Of a stretch of DNA of 24,477 nucleotides, positions 8,318 to 18,849 are shown piece after piece; position 1 is the stretch's first letter; every line of letters starts with the position of its first letter. The stretch is from contig WELB01000023.1 in NCBI GenBank assembly GCA_009602725.1, forward strand, positions 893,589-918,065. The letters run 5' to 3'. The translations under genes were made by a program, and so were the position numbers. The notes below the pieces were generated by a model. The model was not told the origin of the DNA. It did not search any database and saw nothing but the letters and a program-made list of their open reading frames with translations. Origin of the DNA: Spirogloea muscicola. Lineage: Eukaryota > Streptophyta > Zygnematophyceae > Spirogloeales > Spirogloeaceae.

Positions 8318-9464
8318 CCCCCCCCCGCGCTCCAACGGCTAGGACCCCCCCGCGGCCCGTCTCGCGCCAACGGGCCGGGGAGGCGGCGAGGGGCTCCTGC
8401 CGCTCACGCCGCACGATGGCGCTCGCGCACGGCCCCGATGCGGCGCATCGGGACCGTCGGACGGCGGCTCATCTTGTCCGTCCAAGGCCTTGCTCGTGCG
8501 CCGCGCGGAGTTTGCCCTGCGCGCCCACTCCCTCCCTCTTCCCGCCGGGCGGGCTGCCCGCCTTCCTCCCTCCTCTGCTCCGGCCTCTGCCCCGTAACCC
8601 CCAAACCCTGACCCGGCTACACCGTCTCTTAGACTGGCCAAATCACCGTTCTCTGAGGTCTCCTTCTGCCAAGCCTTTTACATGTCAGCTGTTATCTCTG
8701 TTTGAAAGAGTGTACTTTGTAAACTCTCGACTGCTAGCTGCACATGGTCTAGGTCTAGCTGTTTTGTGCGGAGCTGCGCTGGAGCGCCTTGGAATGCTCA
8801 TCACAGACAGCGGTAGACGAGGTCTAGGGCTTCTGACCTAGGAGTGGGTGGATGGCATGAGTCCCACACGCTGGTTGACTGGTCAGCGGCTTCTCTGCCG
8901 GGCTGGCCGACCAGCTCAGCCTCCCCGCGATTTCCTGCGGGTCGGGCTGGGGTCATAAGACACTGGAGGGCAGGCAGCCCTTTGCTCTTCTCAACACCTT
9001 CGGGCCCTCCTAGTCCGGTCGCTCCCCAGTCGCCGCCGCCGCTGCCGCCGCCGCCGCTGTCGCAGCCGCCGCCGACGCCGAGGCCATGGCGGGCGCTGCA
9101 TTCTTACAATCTCTATGTAGTGCAAGTCTTCTCCATAGCTTCTTTACCTTTCCCCACCTTGTGCCCTTGACATGTGTAAGCGTCCTCGTCCTCCTGACAC
9201 GTCCCACCACACCAGAACCCTGGTCACTGAGAAGTAGCTCGCATCAGGAGTTGCTACCAAGTCAAGACCCAGACACCACTGCTGCTGCTGGAGGTACCGA
9301 GTTGTGCATCCTCCTGCAGTATTTCTGGGATCCCTGCTTTGGCACACTCTACGATACTTGTTATCATCGGATGTAGCACACACCAGACTGCATTGACAGT
9401 GGCAACCCCAGTGCAGCAGTCGAGCAGAATGTTTCCATCTGAAAATATTGACTGTGCACGACTG
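8318..9464. other. intergenic region with CCG microsatellite
   Basis: No gene that I can support lies here. 8318-8620 is GC-rich and continues the RT frame only by composition. 9030-9083 is an imperfect (CCG/CTG) trinucleotide array. TTACA at 9104-9108 (TGTAA on the minus strand) lies 357 bases beyond the methyltransferase stop at 9465 and could be its polyadenylation signal. Most of the rest is presumably that gene's 3' UTR and flank. Confidence 0.4.
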
Positions 9465-12400
9465 TCAAGAACGATCTGCTGTTTGCGTCCTTCGCATGAA
9501 TGGGAGTATCCTCAACGGCCCACACTGCCATGTTTCTAGCAAGCTTGACAGACTTGTCACAGAGTCTGCTGCCCCATCCCCATCAACATGCAATGTCGAG
9601 CTCGGGTCCTCCTTGAGGAGCTGAAAGCCGTAGGCTCGTGCTGCCTCCAGGATCTCCGACTCAGAAACTCTCCTTTGTCACGTGGCAAAGTAGCAAGTAA
9701 CCTGCGTTCCGATTGTCCTGAGGTTGGGGCAAGAGTGCCCTGGCAGTCTCAAACATCAGCGGCATGGCTTCCTTGATGTACACTACGTCGCTGCCAAGCA
9801 CCAAGTCAAATGGCTCACCACCGTTGAGCTCCTTCGTTTGCAGGACATCCTCTGCATCTCCCCACTGCAGCTGCTCTATCTGGACCTTCTGGCGCATCTT
9901 GCTGGCTCTTATATTCTCTTCGAGCAAGACCAGAATGCTTGGATCACCGTCCGTGGCTACGATAACTCGTGCGCCTTCAGCTGCAGCAACAAGCGAGGGA
10001 AGTGCAGCAGCCCCGCAACCGAGCTCAAGCACAGCTTTGTCCGTGCAGAGCTGCGGTCTGGCAGCCAGGAGCTCTGCCAGGGCCTTTGAGGAGTCCCAGA
10101 TGAGGAGCCCCGTGCTGTCCTGCACGTGCTGGTACTCCTGCGAGAGGGCCTTGATGACAAGCACGTGCCTGCCAACTTTGACCTCTTGAGTCTGCACATC
10201 ACAGCGAGTGCCACATTCATATTCAGAATGTCAGCCTCCAACGCACTCCTGCTCTACAGATATGTGCATGATCAGGCATGCCTTACTGACCATGCCAACA
10301 TGCAGCGCAGCAAACACTGGCTTGTGCATAGCGACAAGATGCAGTCACTGTCGGTCATAGTGCTCAGGAGATCATAGCAATCTTAGACACCGTGTGTCCC
10401 AATCTTGTCCACCCTTACCACGTACTCAAGTTGCTCAGCATAAATGTCACCGAGTATAGGCAGGTCCTCTAGGTACTCTCCACCCCCGCCTGCACTGTGC
10501 TGAAATCTCTGCCTAAGATTGCTTGGCTTCTCGCCTTTACTAATGCATACATCCTGCGCATACGTGGGATCTGAGCTGCTACTTGAAAGATTGTCACCCT
10601 GCACAATCTCTTTAAGCGCCAATACTCCATCAGTTTCTGCAACAAACAGCTCTTCAAGAAGACGACTGGGTTGAACCTGGGACTGCTCTTGCTTCACCTT
10701 GACAGTCAATAAGTCACTGCCAGAGGCAGCAAATAATAAAGCTGACTGAGCTGAGGAATTTGCCCTCAGTGCAAATGTGCCTTGGATCCAGCGCCTGAAA
10801 GGAAGTGGAGCAGCCAAGGGCTACATCAAGTCATGCTGAGCGAATCAAATCCCTATACCAAAGACTTGGGATTTGTCTGTGTCAGAAGATTGACATACCT
10901 GTACAACATAATTGCAAGTTGCAGAGAGGGGAGAATGGCTGAGCAGGTCACACCTACTCATCACTAGCTGGCGTGCCCTGTTCGCAATTTCTCTGCTATG
11001 GATTTTCATGTGCTCGCATTGAAATGCAGCTGTAGAGAAGAGGTCCTTAAGGTAGGCTTCAGTGAAGTAATAGACAAGCTGTACAGAAATACATGTTAAT
11101 AAACACAGGCCGTGAGCACACCGTCCCAGAAAAATGTATCGACTTGACGCATCAAATGATCAATGCAGCGTTCCAACAATTCCCTGGTCACCCAATTCCT
11201 GGTCACTTTTGTGCAATCTTATCAGGTCACTTGATGCAAGCTGCAAACTTCTACAGTGACCAACCGTGCCATCCCCTCTTGCGAAGAAGCTGTCGCTTAT
11301 CTTCTGCTCCTTGGCCATAAGCCTCTCCTGCAACCATCAGACAGTAAGAGCTAGTAATTGCAACAAAGATCAGATATTTGCATTAGTAGGTGTGAGCGAT
11401 CTTCTGCAGCTATGTGAGGCAGGCAACATGCTCAGGCAAAAAGGTCGCAAGGTGGTGGGTCTTGTCAGCTCATGAACGAGGCCGGGTACCTGAGCAAGAT
11501 CTCCAGCTGCGTAATCCCTCAGCAGCACACGACCACCTGGCTGCCAGCAAGAAGACATGGAGGCACCGTGCATGGTTGCACAGGTGAGACTTCTGGCAAA
11601 CCAACAGATTGACAGAAAACCACAGACAGTGCAGAGGAGAAGGGCAGGAGAATGGGATGGTGTAAGACCGGACAGTGGAATGTACATCATTCACCTTCAA
11701 GACCTTGGCGATATTGCAGAGCACCGCATGCATCTTAGTAGGCGATATTGCTGACAGCACAAATATCTGCCAGGGAACATCGCCCAGGAAAACTGGCAGC
11801 ATCAGACCACACAGCAGAACCTTTCCCAGAGTAGCTGCTCTGCAATTGCCTGCCTGTGTCAACTGTCGACAAGCTCACAAGTGCTTCAAAAGCAGCACTT
11901 GTCAAGGACAGCTATGACAATGAAGGGCAGGCACATGCCATCATCGCAATGTCCACCGATGCTGCCGGCACATTCTCCACCAGATCGTCAACAGAGATAT
12001 CACTCACGAACGCTTTGATCCTGCTTGCACTATATTCTGCATGAGCCTGTCCACCCACTACAGAAAGAGCGTTCAGAAGCGCAGGCAGTGGACAATGAGC
12101 AGATGCTTCTTCTTGGTGATGGCTCCGTTGGCTGATTCCCCTTTATAATTTTGGCCTAAGTCAAATTTAACAAATTGGCATGCACCAGTAAGATGTGCTC
12201 ACCTTCACAAGCTCGACTGCTCTGGGTGAGAAATCAGTTGCGTAGACAAAGGCCTCCTTGTTGGCAGCGAGGAGAGGATACACAGTATTCCCCGCGCCGC
12301 AGCCAAGCTGCAACCAATGCCAGGCAATTGCATATGGGCAAAGGCAAAAGCATCAAAGCTAGCAGCTGGTGATCAATGCAACAACGACGTCAGCAAGCGG

Positions 12401-13642
12401 AGCGTGGCAGGATCCTGTATGAGCAGTGTCACAGGGTCTAGACAGCAAGCTGTGCAAAGCAGCAGACTTCCAACTGCCTTGAGGACAGCATCAATAATGG
12501 CTTCTGCTTGTGGTCTTGGGGCTTGGTCGGACATGCCTCGAGAATCACAAGCCCAGGGGCTGTGCTGTCTCCTCCGACCTGCAGCAAGCAGCCAACCAAG
12601 GGGGCTGTCGGTCTATGCCCCAGCACCAGAGTCTGCACTTGCCAATGTGCTGAGCTTCATGTCCAACATCATTAGGGAGCCGTGTAGAACATGCAGTAAG
12701 TAACAGATTGCTCTTTCTTATGATACTAGTATGCCAGCCTTTATACTGGACCATGACCCCTGATCTGAGGGCCCATGCACAGTCCAAACACCTCAGATGT
12801 GATAGATCAGAAAGGTTTACGGTCTAGGGTTAGAAGAAGTAGGGGTTTATGACCTAGAACCTCACACCTCAAGTCCAATTTAAAAGCCTACACTGCACTC
12901 TCCTGCACTCAGGCTGAGTTTCTTGTACTTCACATGTCAAGCCAATCCGCCTGACCCAAACCCTGCTTCCCAATCACTAAGCCCTCAGGCCTGAGCTCTC
13001 GTGACTGCTCCGTGAGAGCTTCGGATTGCGAAGCCGCCATCGCTGCTCGCGGGCCTCGGCGTACCTCGGCGGCGAGCAGGTACTGGCCCCACTCGTGGTG
13101 CAGGTAGTGGCGGTCCTTGAAGAACTGCGCCGCCAGGGGCAGGTGGGCAGGCAGGCAGACCCGGCGAGTCGGTCAGCTACCTCTAGGCGGAGCTCCCGGT
13201 AGAGCTGCAGAGCAGCCGAGAGGAGGGCATAAGGCAGGAGGTGGCGAGTAGGGGGAGTGCCGGGAGGGAGGCAAGGAGAGGGGGAGCGGTCTTGGGCCTA
13301 AACCCCAAACCCAACTCACATTGGCGGCGTTGCGGCGGTAGAAGAGGTCCCAGTTGCGCGCCGCGTCGTGCTCATGCTTGTCTGCACCGCCATGGCGGCC
13401 GCGGCCAGACGGGGAGGAGGCGCGACGGAGGGGGGGCTGCAGTAAGGCCGGGGCCGCAACATGGGTTTGGGTTCTGGAAAAAGGCCATCTCCGGAGGCCG
13501 CGGTGTTCACTGTCGCCGGCAAACCTCGCCAGAAGGCCGGGAGCACGCCGCCTCGCGGGGCGTAGATGCGCACCGCCGGGGCGGCCGGCGCTGCCGCTTC
13601 CGCCGACACCGGCGGCGGCGGCGGCGGCTCCTCGGCGGCCAT
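9465..13642 (-). CDS. two-domain methyltransferase: METTL2/6/8 (TRM140-like) domain plus Methyltransf_16 domain
   Basis: The twelve exons are 13642-13525, 13381-13320, 13124-13065, 12578-12537, 12307-12203, 12046-11939, 11766-11695, 11540-11490, 11327-11265, 11078-10954, 10794-10419 and 10191-9465. All phases agree. Residues 1-269 follow the tRNA m3C methyltransferase family: FFKDRHYLHHEWGQY, LGCGAGNTVYPLL (SAM motif I, about 95), IFVLSAISPTKM, PGGRVLLRDYAAGDLAQ, EQKISDSFFARGDGT, and RRWIQG at about 269. A Ser/Gln-rich linker follows. From about 395 a Methyltransf_16 domain shows HVQDSTGLLIWDSS, VLELGCG (about 449-454), VIVATDGD and DLVLGSDVVY. Arabidopsis At2g26200 has, as I recall, the same layout. 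Two introns start with GC. One extra base near 9672 breaks the frame. As read, the protein ends at about residue 570 (TGA 9663-9661). With the base removed it runs to residue 635, through RVSESEILEAARAYGFQL to a TGA at 9467-9465. It probably modifies tRNA anticodon loops; the second domain's substrate is unknown. Confidence 0.87.
11767..11938 (-). other. GC-AG intron of the methyltransferase gene
   Basis: The exon ending VDIAMM at 11939 is followed by GCATGTGCC. The next exon starts at 11766 after CCCTGGCAG with IFVLSAISP. Joining there gives the expected unbroken family motif in phase. No GT lies at the junction. Confidence 0.75.
12308..12536 (-). other. GC-AG intron of the methyltransferase gene
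   Basis: The exon ending GLVILE at 12537 is followed by GCATGTCCG. The next begins at 12307 after TTGGTTGCAG with LGCGAGN. The join VILE|LGCGAGN is the canonical SAM motif I. The donor hexamer GCATGT is the same as in the intron at 11938. Confidence 0.75.
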
Positions 13643-13719
13643 CGCGGCGCAGCAAGTGTCCGCGGCTAAGCGAGTCCACAAACGCGTCAACAGCTCGTCC
13701 AGCTTACGGCCATGGCTGT

Positions 13720-14045
13720 GAGAGGCCAGCCCAAAGCAGCAAGCGCGGCCAGATGGACTGGTGGCTGGGAGAATGTGCTCGCCCATAGAAACTGCCCATA
13801 GAGAAGAGTGGCTGGCAAAGCCAGCCCAAAAAGAATGGAAAATGTCCCAAGCCAAAGAAAGAGGAGCCGAAAAAGAACTTCACTACAGTCCATGCCTTTT
13901 GGACTAGGACGATGACATCAGCCAGAAGAAAGAAAGGGCTCGCCCATTGAGGATAGGGGCTGGACAAGCCAGCCCAAAAAAGAATGAACAAAGAACGAGA
14001 AGGGGGCCAGAGGAAGCCAGAGGAAGCGCTAAGAAACCAAAGCAG
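13720..14045 (-). repeat. repeat family B copies upstream of the methyltransferase gene
   Basis: Two copies lie at about 13770-13860 and 13935-14045. The first has GGCTGGCAAAGCCAGCC at its core. The second is the inverted twin of 1313-1408 and carries an extra CTTCCTCTGG unit. They begin about 80-130 bp upstream of the proposed start codon at 13642, so they may overlap its promoter. Confidence 0.75.
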
Positions 14046-14073
14046 ACAAAGAAAGAAAGCAGCTACAAATCAC

Positions 14074-14190
14074 TCAGTAACCCCTGCTAAGCAGCCGCAA
14101 ATCAGAGAGGCTAGGGTCCTGGAAGTGGGTCCCCTGGACAGAGCCAGAGGCAGCAGCGAGGGCTCTCCCGGCACGAAGGTGCTCAGCCAG
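14074..14190 (-). pseudogene. LINE 3'-end remnant
   Basis: The minus-strand frame reads LAEHLRAGRALAAASG, then SDLRLLSRGY and TGA at 14076-14074. It aligns with QKAGRALAAG...SDLYVLTRGY of the 2701-3132 copy. The tail recurs almost unchanged on the + strand at 17015-17044. Confidence 0.6.
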
Positions 14191-14197
14191 AGGACGC

Positions 14198-14320
14198 TCA
14201 GTAACCTCTAGTCAGGAGATGCAAGTCGGTGTAGCTAGCCGGGGGAAAGACGTCGCCTTGACGGAAGCCGGAGGCCGAAAGCTCGGCCTGCGCGCAAGTG
14301 GACCGAGAAGAGTGGCTGGG
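14198..14320 (-). pseudogene. LINE 3'-end remnant, adjacent to the previous one
   Basis: The frame reads DVFPPASYTDLHLLTRGY and then TGA at 14200-14198. The HLRAGRAFGL block just upstream is in another frame, so the copy carries a frameshift. It sits head to tail with the remnant at 14074-14190. Confidence 0.55.
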
Positions 14321-14560
14321 AGAAGTCAGCCCAAAGGAATGACCAAGAGAAGGGCTCGCCCATTGAGGATAGGGGCTGGAAAAACCAGCCCACAAAAGTA
14401 TGAACAAGGTCTGAAAGAGCCGGAGTGCGAAGGACTAAGACATCAGCAGACACTCCAGCCCAAAGAATTTGCTCGCCCATAGAGAAGAGTGGCTGGCAAA
14501 GCCAGCCCAAAAAGAATGGACAATATCCGAAGCCAAAGAAAGAGGAGCCCAAAAGAGTGT
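14320..14560 (-). repeat. repeat family B, three copies
   Basis: Copies lie at about 14308-14345, 14352-14410 and 14470-14560. The last holds GGCTGGCAAAGCCAGCC with the flanks AAAAAGAATGGACAAT and GCTCGCCCATAGAG. Confidence 0.75.
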
Positions 14561-14682
14561 ACAAGGTCTGAAAGGGCCGGAAGGAGAGACTTGTCTCCAA
14601 GACGTCAGCAAGAGGCGCTCGACGAGAGAGAGGGCGTGCATTAGGCCAGGCTAATGGCTTTCCGTGGTGGTGGTTTGGCTCC

Positions 14683-14734
14683 TCAGCTTAGCTTGTCAAA
14701 TATGTATGTGCTCCCTCGAGGATATCAGTAGCTC
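14683..14734 (+). pseudogene. LINE terminal peptide remnant
   Basis: The frame reads LSLSNMYVLPRGYQ-stop. It matches the QVSLSDLFVLTRGY-stop tail at 20413 in an inverted position. A diverged family A copy follows at about 14775-14860. Confidence 0.45.
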
Positions 14735-14774
14735 CCTCCTTAGCCAACTCATTACCCCGTCTACCAGGACATTT

Positions 14775-15265
14775 GTATGGCTAGATTTGGCCTCCCTTTC
14801 AACTTCATGCCCACGGCGCGCCTTCTCTCGACGAGAGAGAGAGAAGCAGCTCTTCTCAAAAAAATGCGATGGCTTCGAAGGATCTGACTAGAGCTTACTG
14901 AGAGCCCCCTTGCTGCCGTCTTTGCAATTAGTATCTTGCTTTTTACTCCATCCGGCTCCTTCAGACCTTGTCCATTCCTTTGGGCTGGCCTCTTACAGCC
15001 ACCAGTCAATGTGGAAGCGCTGTTTTATTTGAAGATTAAGCTACTCAGAATGTTTGCTTTGAAAGTTATTATCCAATATAGATGATGAGGTCTGAGAGAA
15101 GGGGTGCCCGGTGCGCATGGAATGAAGGGGATGCCAAATCAATCCAATACTATAATCAGGCAAATGCTAATGCAAGGAGCGGGGCTACACACAGCAAAGC
15201 CCTATGCTAAGGAAAGCGCGGCCAAGTTGACTGGTGGCTGTGAGAGGCCAGCCCAAAGAAATGGA
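14775..15265. repeat. mixed copies of repeat families A and B
   Basis: Family A lies inverted at about 14775-14860 (TTTGGCCTCCCTTTCAA...GGCGCGCCTTCTC) and direct at about 15085-15165 (GAGAGAAGGGGTGCCC...CCAATACTATAATCAGGCAA). Family B lies at about 14960-15010 (+) and 15230-15265 (-). No gene is visible. Confidence 0.6.
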
Positions 15266-15321
15266 GAAAAACAAGCTAAGGGGGCGAAGCGAAACAGTGC
15301 AAAAGCAGGCTGAAGGAGCAA

Positions 15322-15390
15322 TTCAGTTCCCACGAGCATATACAACGTTGACAGGATAATTTGGGGAGCCGGAGCACCGCCACGGAAGCC
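15322..15390 (-). pseudogene. degenerate LINE terminal peptide
   Basis: The minus-strand frame reads LSTLYMLVGT in the place of LSDLFVLTRGY. The preceding bases CCGGCTCCCC match CCAGCTCCCC of the 20413 copy. It is heavily decayed. Confidence 0.35.
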
Positions 15391-15767
15391 AGTAGCTTGG
15401 CTTGCAGCACGCCCAGCATGCTAGATAGTGAGCTTGGGATCGCTGCAAACGTAGGGAATAGCCGCATGTTCGTAATATTGCAACTAACGCCTGCAGAATG
15501 CTAGTATGCCCAAAGCTGCCCCTTCCCGACTACGACGATGCCCGTCAATCAGCTGGACTGGATGCTGCAGGAGGGCGGACCATTCCTTACAGTAGCCGCA
15601 GTAGGGGTCGAGGCTGTCAAGGGCCAGCTCGCACGAATGACAAGGTCCAAAGAAGTCGGAAGGAGAATCATAAGCTGTAATTGATTAAACGTGGGTGTTG
15701 GAGGCCAGACCTCCAGCCGCTTGCACGGCGGGCATAATCTGCTGCCAAGGCCGGCAGACTGAGCAGC

Positions 15768-15960
15768 CCGACTTCAGTGCCGCTGGGTCGCTCGCTCAGG
15801 TGTTCCGCATGCGCCTCCCAGTCTCGCTCTCTCGCTCCACAGTGTTATGCATTTGCAATGCAATTGAGCAGGCTACACTGCTGCATCTTCTGGGTATCGC
15901 CGTCCTGACATTTCATTTTCCGGCAGCAAGCTCTTCTGACTTGGGGCTGCTGACAATGAC
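15768..15960 (+). pseudogene. LINE 3'-end remnant, subfamily 2
   Basis: The frame reads AAGSLAQVFRMRLPVSLSRS and ends near SSSDLGLLT. It shares GSLAQVFRMRL with 1441-1634, so both derive from the same LINE subfamily. The central block is decayed and there is no stop at the usual place. A family B copy follows at about 16010-16090, as it does beside other tails. Confidence 0.55.
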
Positions 15961-16009
15961 CCATCATAATCACCCATTCGTCGTAGCCACTTGCATAACT
16001 GAGTGGTAT

Positions 16010-16720
16010 ATGCTTTTTGGCCCCATCAGATCTTGCTTGTTGTTTTGTGGCCTGGCCTTTCACAGCCATCGCCCCCAAATGGAGAACTCAGTTGTCAATG
16101 TGGGCCACAGCGGCCAGCAGTAACTCCATGGTCCACTTCGGTTCAGCCCTACCTGTGCCCGCCTAAGGTGCTACGGATGCCCTGCCCTGCGCTGCCCTCG
16201 CTCAAGATCCCCTTCTTTGGCTGGCCAGTCACAGCCACTAAGCCAATCTCTCGCTGTTGATGGCCCTCCAGCACTGCCAAGATCCTGCAGTGGATAAGGA
16301 AAGCCATCGCCCTTTGTAACAAGTCACTCATTTCGTATCGCTCCACCATGCTAGTCTAGCTCTAGCGGCACCTGTGTCTGGCTTGCGCAAGTGGATATCA
16401 CATAATCGCTCCAAGCTCATTCAGAACTCGTGTGCTGACGAGGGTTCTCTTTCTGGCCTGAGGCTTATTAAGAATGCGGATGCTGATATTAAAAGCGGCT
16501 GTGAAAGCCAGCCAGGTGCATACCGAGGGTGTCCATGACTACTCCAAGAGAGAACTTCCTTCAACCCCTTGTCGAAACGCACTTCGCTGCACCAGCCTCC
16601 TGAGGGGACCAGGGTGGGCAGCAGGTTGTCAGCAAATTCCAGGCTGACCGCTCCCAGCTAATGGCCCTCTGGAGAAAGAGGGGCTGGCAAAGCCAGCCCA
16701 AAAAGAATGGACAATGTCCT
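16010..16720. repeat. repeat families B and C
   Basis: Family B lies at about 16020-16080 (+), 16205-16245 (+) and 16672-16720 (-). The last has a perfect GGGCTGGCAAAGCCAGCCC at 16681-16699. Family C lies inverted at about 16471-16550. The sequence between shows nothing I recognise. Confidence 0.65.
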
Positions 16721-16937
16721 CTGGAGAAGCTCGCAGTTCCTTGAAAGTACTTTGTTGGCCTCCACAGCTGCTCGCGATAGTCACAAGCGCCCACTGTCAT
16801 TCTTCAGACGAGGCGCTCTTTCTGTCGGCGGTGGCTGAGAAGCGCCACCCACAAAATGTAGAGTAAATCAAGCAACACTAGCAGAACTGCGCTCAGCACA
16901 GCATGAGCACCCTCCTAAGCGGCACCTCAGCAGCCCT

Positions 16938-17044
16938 CAATCAGCAGCGGAATGCCGGAACTTTGGCAGCTGTATGCGAGCTCGACTCAGCTTCACGGAA
17001 ATGCGAAGCAGCGCGACCTGCGGTTGCTTAGCAGGGGTTACTGA
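16938..17044 (+). pseudogene. LINE 3'-end remnant
   Basis: QRNAGTLAA in one frame, then DLRLLSRGY and TGA (17042-17044) in another, shows a frameshift. The tail and about 25 bases after it match the inverted copy that ends at 14074. A family B repeat follows at about 17095-17165. Confidence 0.5.
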
Positions 17045-17094
17045 GTGTTTTGTAGCTGATTAAACTCATATGTGCTAGCTTTCGCGATTTCCCT

Positions 17095-17390
17095 TGGCCC
17101 CTCCGACCTTTCTTCATTCTTTTGTTTGGGGCTGGCCTATCTTAGCCACCGCCCTCTCATGGAAGCGTCTTTCCCTGAAGCAGCAGCAGTAGCACCACGG
17201 CGTGCAAGTGCAATGAGTGAGACGACTAGTGCCTGGAAAATATAGTCCTCTTTTGGGCTTGCATGCACAACGACGCCCCTGTGAAAGAGCGTCTCCCTGG
17301 CTCAACTCAGGCGTCTGGCTGGCCCTTATGAAGACCTTGTCAAGTCTTTTCGAGCTGGCTGTTTACAGCCCTTGCCCCCTTTGAAAGAGC
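17095..17390 (+). repeat. repeat family B, two copies
   Basis: Copies lie at about 17095-17165 (TTCATTCTTTTGTTTGGGGC) and 17335-17390 (CTTGTCAAGTCTTTTCGAGC). Both are diverged in the stem. Confidence 0.6.
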
Positions 17391-18400
17391 CACATTTTCT
17401 TTATGAAGCCGCCGGACTAGGGAGTGTAGGGCTGGAGCTGCACCAGCTTGAGGGCCTTGTTGGTGGCAGCAGCTAAGCTTCATGTTGACCTGTGTAGAGT
17501 GGCGCCCAGCATTTGACAAGTGAAGCTCTTGCTCGAGACTACAGAGGCAGATCCTGTCGTTGAATTTCAACATCGGACCACTGCTCAACTGCACTAGTTC
17601 TCGACGTGCCTGGCAAATTTGCATTATTGGATTGCCAGGTCGTGCAAACATAGCAGGTTTGATCAGGTTTGCAACACCAGTGCTTCCGCAGCACAAGAGC
17701 TCACTAACTTGCACAAATCGTCAGTGCCAATTTGCTGCCGAATGTGGCAGCTTCGTGGGACGGAAGTGGGCTGGTGGGAGAAGAAGATCAAAGGGAGAAA
17801 GCGGCTGCTAATCTAAGGGTGGCTGTGAAAGCCAGCCGTGTGCAGAGGAAAGTCTAAGGTGACAGCCAGCCGCGTGCAGAGGCAGCTCTAAAGTGCAGAC
17901 ACATCATGCGGGGACTCAGATTCGGCAGCTCAGGCCCTTCTCAAGTTCCCTGTGTCAGCAGTAGGAACGCAGATGGGCTGAAGATAGTTAACGGAACCGG
18001 GAGTAACGAGAGGGGCGGATGGTATACTAAAGTCTGCCGCCGGTGTCATATTGCAACACACGCTATTGCAGCACGCCGGAGTTTTGCTGCTCACACTCGC
18101 AGATTGAGGCGATCCAAAAGTTCGTCCCAGGCTTTGATCCTGCAATATTATGTTGGTCCTGCAGCAAGCCGAGATGCGCTCCAACATGCCTGCAGTAGCC
18201 ACGGTTGATTGCCTCCTCTTCAGGCAGCAAGGGTGATGACAGTGCAGGCGGCCAGGCGAATACCGAAATGTATGCGAAGAGATTGATGTGGCGGCGCCAT
18301 ACTATCAACGGCCCCTGATTGGACACTGGTGCACAGGCGAGGCCCAGCCAAGGATCCGAGCGGGCGTGCAAAGCAAGCAACAAGATTGGAAAGAACTGGC
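17391..18400. other. no gene recognised
   Basis: Only a short family B-like core (GGCTGTGAAAGCCAGCC, about 17820-17837) and unique-looking sequence are present. Open frames up to about 124 codons occur on both strands, without motifs or consistent splice signals. Confidence 0.4.
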
Positions 18401-18404
18401 TCTC

Positions 18405-18645
18405 CCCGTGGGGGCAAGGGCTGTGAGAAGCCAGCCCGATATGAATTGACAAGGTTCGAAGGGGCCAAACTTCGACGGGGCCAAAAGCGCTCTCAGAACT
18501 GGTGTATGATGAACCACTGAATAGCTACGAGTGAGGAGCCTCACATCCGACTGACTAGCTGCCGAGAAGGAGAGAAAGACGCTTCCAGGAGAGGGCGGTG
18601 GCTGGGAGAGGCCAGCCCAGAAAATGATTAAACAAAGTTCGAAGG
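18405..18645 (-). repeat. repeat family B copies flanking a LINE tail
   Basis: Family B lies at about 18405-18460 and 18590-18645. Between them, the minus-strand frame AASQSDVRLLTRSY (about 18520-18565) is a LINE terminal peptide. Its usual TAC-TGA ending is changed to TAT-TCA. Confidence 0.55.
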
Positions 18646-18832
18646 GGCTTGGAAGGCCGAAGCAAGGAGGCAAGAGATCCTTGAGCTCGGTCAACAGGAC
18701 AGTGAATGGGACTGGCCTTCCAAGAAACAAGTGCAGCTGCAAAGAGGAGGGTTGGGGGCTAGTAGCCTATGGCAGCGGAGCGCGAGTAGCAAGCAGCGGA
18801 AGGTGGGCAACGCTGTGCGCTCCAAGGCCCGG

Positions 18833-18843
18833 TGGCGCAATGG
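18833..18843 (+). other. tRNA A-box-like motif
   Basis: TGGCGCAATGG fits the internal A box of RNA polymerase III promoters and is preceded by GGCCCGG, which could be an acceptor strand. No B box follows at tRNA distance, so this is not a tRNA gene. It could be a SINE remnant. Confidence 0.25.
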
Positions 18844-18849
18844 AGCAAC

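Noticed and set aside
7627-8841. Open frame of 404 codons including the T run
   Set aside because: It is an artefact of a purine-rich tract, a homopolymer (poly-Phe), the RT fragment and GC-rich sequence. Only the RT part has support.
10899-10909. Eleven-base first exon ATGTTGTACAG with a GTATGT donor, which would start an independent Methyltransf_16 gene
   Set aside because: The exon at 11078-10954 joins 10794 in the same phase and gives the conserved METTL ending RRWIQG, which explains the downstream exon better. Use as an alternative start is not excluded.
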